Source of the DNA: Cudoniella acicularis
Taxonomy: Eukaryota; Ascomycota; Leotiomycetes; Helotiales; Helotiaceae
Assembly: GCA_013054445.1 (NCBI GenBank)
Contig: JAAMPI010001097.1
Span: 1-19,930, forward strand
Reading direction: 5' to 3'
DNA length: 19,930 nt
The notes beneath the pieces were generated by a model that was not told the origin of the DNA, ran no database searches, and saw nothing but the letters and a program-made list of their open reading frames with translations. Position numbers and translations under genes: made by a program. Positions 17,838-19,930 of the stretch are shown here, piece by piece. Each line of letters begins with the position of its first letter. Position 1 is the stretch's first letter.

Positions 17838-19151
17838 ATGAGAGCAGCTAGATTTTACGGCAAGGAGGATATTCGAGTTGAGCAAATTGAGGAGCCGGAA
17901 TGTAAGCAAGGACAGATCAAGATCAAGCCTGCGTTTGTTGGCATCTGTGGAACGGGTACGTACTTTACTATTTGTTTGTTGTCCGATCTATTTCCGTTGG
18001 CTCCCCACTTCTTCTGGTCGCTACCAAACTGGCTAACAATTTTCAATCCAGACCTTCACGAATACATTGGTGGTCCCAACTTCGCTCCCCTTACTCCTCA
18101 CCCTGTTACCAAGGAAACAATTCCAATCACCTTCGGACACGAATTCTCTGGAACAATCCTGGCTCTTGGTCCCGATGTTAAAAACTTCAAAGTTGGACAA
18201 AATGTCTCGATTCAACCTACAATCTACGACGGAACCTGCTATGCATGTAAGCAAAACCTGGAGAATGCTTGCTACAATGGAGGCTTCGTAGGGTTGTCAG
18301 GTTGGGGAGGTGGGCTCAGCGATGCCGTCGTTGTACCTGCAAACTACGCTCTTCCACTACCGGATAATATACCACTTGATATTGCAGCATTAGTGGAGCC
18401 ATTGGCTGTAGGCTGGCATGCAGTTTCGAGATCTCCTCTCAAGTCGGATTCCGATGTTCTGATTCTTGGAGGTGGACCGATTGGCATTGCGGTCATCCAC
18501 GCTCTCAAAGCTCGCGGTTGTGGGAAGATCATCGTCTCTGAGATTTCTGGCTCGCGACAGAAATTCTGCAAGCACTTTGGTGCCGATATCGTTCTTGATC
18601 CTCGCCATGATGATGTTGTTGCAAAGGTTACAGAAGAGACTGGTGGAAATGGAGTTGATATCGTTTTTGATTGCGCCGGTATAGCTGCGGGATTGAAAGC
18701 TGCATGTCAGAGTATCAAAGCTAGAGGGACGGTTGTGAATGTCGCCATTTGGGAAAAAGAGATCCTATTCCAGCCGAATGAGCTGGTCTGGAAAGAGGGA
18801 CATTATGTTGCTTGTTTGGGATATGTGCAGCAGGATTTCAAGGATGTCATCCAAGCAATTGCATCTGGTAAGTTGCCCTCTTTTATGCGTTTCCATCTTA
18901 ATACTTTTAACTCTTATTTCCTACACAATTTTCAAAGCAAAGGTTTCAAATCCTCCCTTTCATCTCATCGTTTAGCTCTCAAGGCACAATTCAATCGCGA
19001 TTGGCTAACCACAAACCTCCCCCAATCAGGAGCGATGAAACCCGGTGACATGATCACCAGTAAAGTCCAGCTCGAAAACGTCGTCGAAGACGGGTTCAAG
19101 GAGCTTATCCAAAACAAGGAGAAGCATGTAAAAATCCTTGTTCAGATATAG
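17838..19151 (+). CDS. Zinc alcohol dehydrogenase, 2,3-butanediol dehydrogenase type
   Basis: This medium-chain zinc dehydrogenase should interconvert acetoin or diacetyl and 2,3-butanediol (or a related acyloin/diol pair) using NAD(H). Exons 17838-17955, 18052-18867 and 19030-19151 join to 1056 nt, 351 aa. The GT-AG introns (17956-18051, 18868-19029) have TAAC branch sites. Catalytic zinc residues expected of the family are Cys37 (GICGTDLHEY), His69-Glu70 (FGHEFSG) and Glu155 (ALVEPLAVGWHAV). The nucleotide fold shows GGGPIG (179-184) and then VSEISGSR, like yeast Bdh1. The structural-zinc loop reads YDGTCYACKQNLENAC: Cys102, Cys105 and Cys113 are present, but Asp99 replaces the first Cys. 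GFVGLSGWGGGLSDAVVVP also matches butanediol dehydrogenases. There is no targeting signal, so it is likely cytosolic. It is divergent from the acetolactate synthase-like gene. Sorbitol or xylitol dehydrogenase activity is a less likely alternative. Confidence 0.93.
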   Translation: MRAARFYGKEDIRVEQIEEPECKQGQIKIKPAFVGICGTGTYFTICLLSDLFPLAPHFFWSLPNWLTIFNPDLHEYIGGPNFAPLTPHPVTKETIPITFGHEFSGTILALGPDVKNFKVGQNVSIQPTIYDGTCYACKQNLENACYNGGFVGLSGWGGGLSDAVVVPANYALPLPDNIPLDIAALVEPLAVGWHAVSRSPLKSDSDVLILGGGPIGIAVIHALKARGCGKIIVSEISGSRQKFCKHFGADIVLDPRHDDVVAKVTEETGGNGVDIVFDCAGIAAGLKAACQSIKARGTVVNVAIWEKEILFQPNELVWKEGHYVACLGYVQQDFKDVIQAIASGKLPSFMRFHLNTFNSYFLHNFQSKGFKSSLSSHRLALKAQFNRDWLTTNLPQSGAMKPGDMITSKVQLENVVEDGFKELIQNKEKHVKILVQI

Positions 19152-19930
19152 GCTTATGTCTTGTCATCTGTTCTTAGTCTCCTTTTCCAGGATGGCCTGT
19201 CTTTGGATTTATACTTTGGGAGGTGGAACGTCACTTCAATTATTCTATAGCTATATATTTATTCAACGTCAAATTTGTGAAATCTCCACAGTAGTATGTA
19301 GCAGCATGCAGTTGCACTCGAGTAGTTTTACTTGAGCAGTTTCACATATTTTCTTTCCTTTTTATGCGGGGTAAAAAAAAAGCACGCATAGGTGACCCCT
19401 CGTTACGCCCCAACCCCCCTTTCCGATACCGAACTCGCAAGCCACTACACTTCATTTTCCTTACTTTCTAAGTCCATCACTCAACCCCCCTACCCGTCTT
19501 ACCAATTAGTCCACGTGTTAATTCTCGCAAGAACATCTACCTACCGGTACCCGACATTCATGCCGTCTATCTCTCTCGTCATGATCATCACCAAAAAATA
19601 TCCCAGTACGACCCCGAAACTCCAGAACAAGTGTTTCTAGGCACACAATAATAAGCAAATACCATAGGCAGCAACTCGGGCTCGGGAGTCTGGAACCGGA
19701 TAGCGAGCAAGTTCGCGATCTGCGCTGCGCTGGAGCCTGGTAATCGTGAAAGGCATGGACCGGAAGGAACTTAGTAAGGCGGTGAGGTGGTGAGTAAGCG
19801 GGCAGGTGGGAAGAAAATGAGGGGAGAAAGACAAGGCAGCAGCTCGGCAAGTTGGGGGAGGGGAGGGGGGAATGCGGGAATTCAAAGGTTGCTTGCTGGT
19901 GGTGATGTGGATTGCTCATTGGTTGATGGG
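19152..19930. other. 3' flank of butanediol dehydrogenase gene, low complexity at the window end
   Basis: After the stop come AT-rich sequence suited to a 3' UTR, an A9 run near 19372-19380, a C/T-rich stretch to about 19510 and a purine-rich G/A stretch at 19790-19880. CACGTG occurs at 19512-19517. Open frames on the minus strand at 19518-19919 are products of biased composition. No gene is supported before the window ends. Confidence 0.5.

Noticed and set aside
19518..19919. Minus-strand open frames of 133 and 82 codons at the window end
   Set aside because: They are Pro/Ser/His-rich translations of a purine-rich low-complexity stretch, overlapping in two frames, without domain or splice signals.
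1..19930. tRNA, rRNA or CRISPR arrays
   Set aside because: No tRNA-like T-arm/acceptor pairing, rRNA sequence or regularly spaced identical repeats were seen. The repeats found are diverged and unevenly spaced, and CRISPR is not expected in a fungal genome.

Overview
The window reads as nuclear DNA of a filamentous ascomycete (Pezizomycotina). Genes are split by short GT-AG introns of about 46-160 bp, with CTAAC/CTGAC-type branch sites near the acceptors. Gene types include a HET-domain protein, a Preg-type phosphate cyclin and a fungal aminopeptidase P. Protein resemblance suggests a leotiomycete, but that is inference and was not tested by any search.

Layout. Positions 1-1236 (+) hold the 3' part of an amidase gene that is now a pseudogene, with two stops and a frameshift. 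Positions 1237-3037 are AT-rich and gene-poor. A HET plus ankyrin gene (-) starts at 5229; its last ankyrin repeats are cut off by a 1-base shift in an A6 run and continue in another frame to 3099 or beyond. This gene sits between two diverged direct copies of a ~235-bp sequence (2455-2692 and 5645-5874). Next come an intact four-exon Xaa-Pro aminopeptidase gene (6078-7636, -) and an intact intronless Preg/PHO80-type cyclin gene (8444-9448, -). Positions 9449-14898 hold no supportable gene, but contain at least two families of decayed tandem or direct repeats (12584-13562 and 14083-14500).

The right end is a divergent gene pair sharing an 821-bp promoter region. On the minus strand, six exons (14899-17016) encode a 584-aa thiamine-diphosphate enzyme resembling catabolic acetolactate synthases. 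On the plus strand, three exons (17838-19151) encode a 351-aa zinc alcohol dehydrogenase of the 2,3-butanediol dehydrogenase type. Together they could make or use an acyloin/diol such as acetoin and 2,3-butanediol in the cytosol. This is the best candidate in the window for an undescribed small metabolic module. Positions 19152-19930 carry only the 3' flank and low-complexity sequence.

Overall, four genes appear intact (aminopeptidase P, Preg cyclin, TPP enzyme, butanediol dehydrogenase), one is partly broken (HET-ankyrin) and one is dead (amidase). The left third and the 9.5-14.9 kb stretch look like decaying, repeat-bearing accessory DNA.
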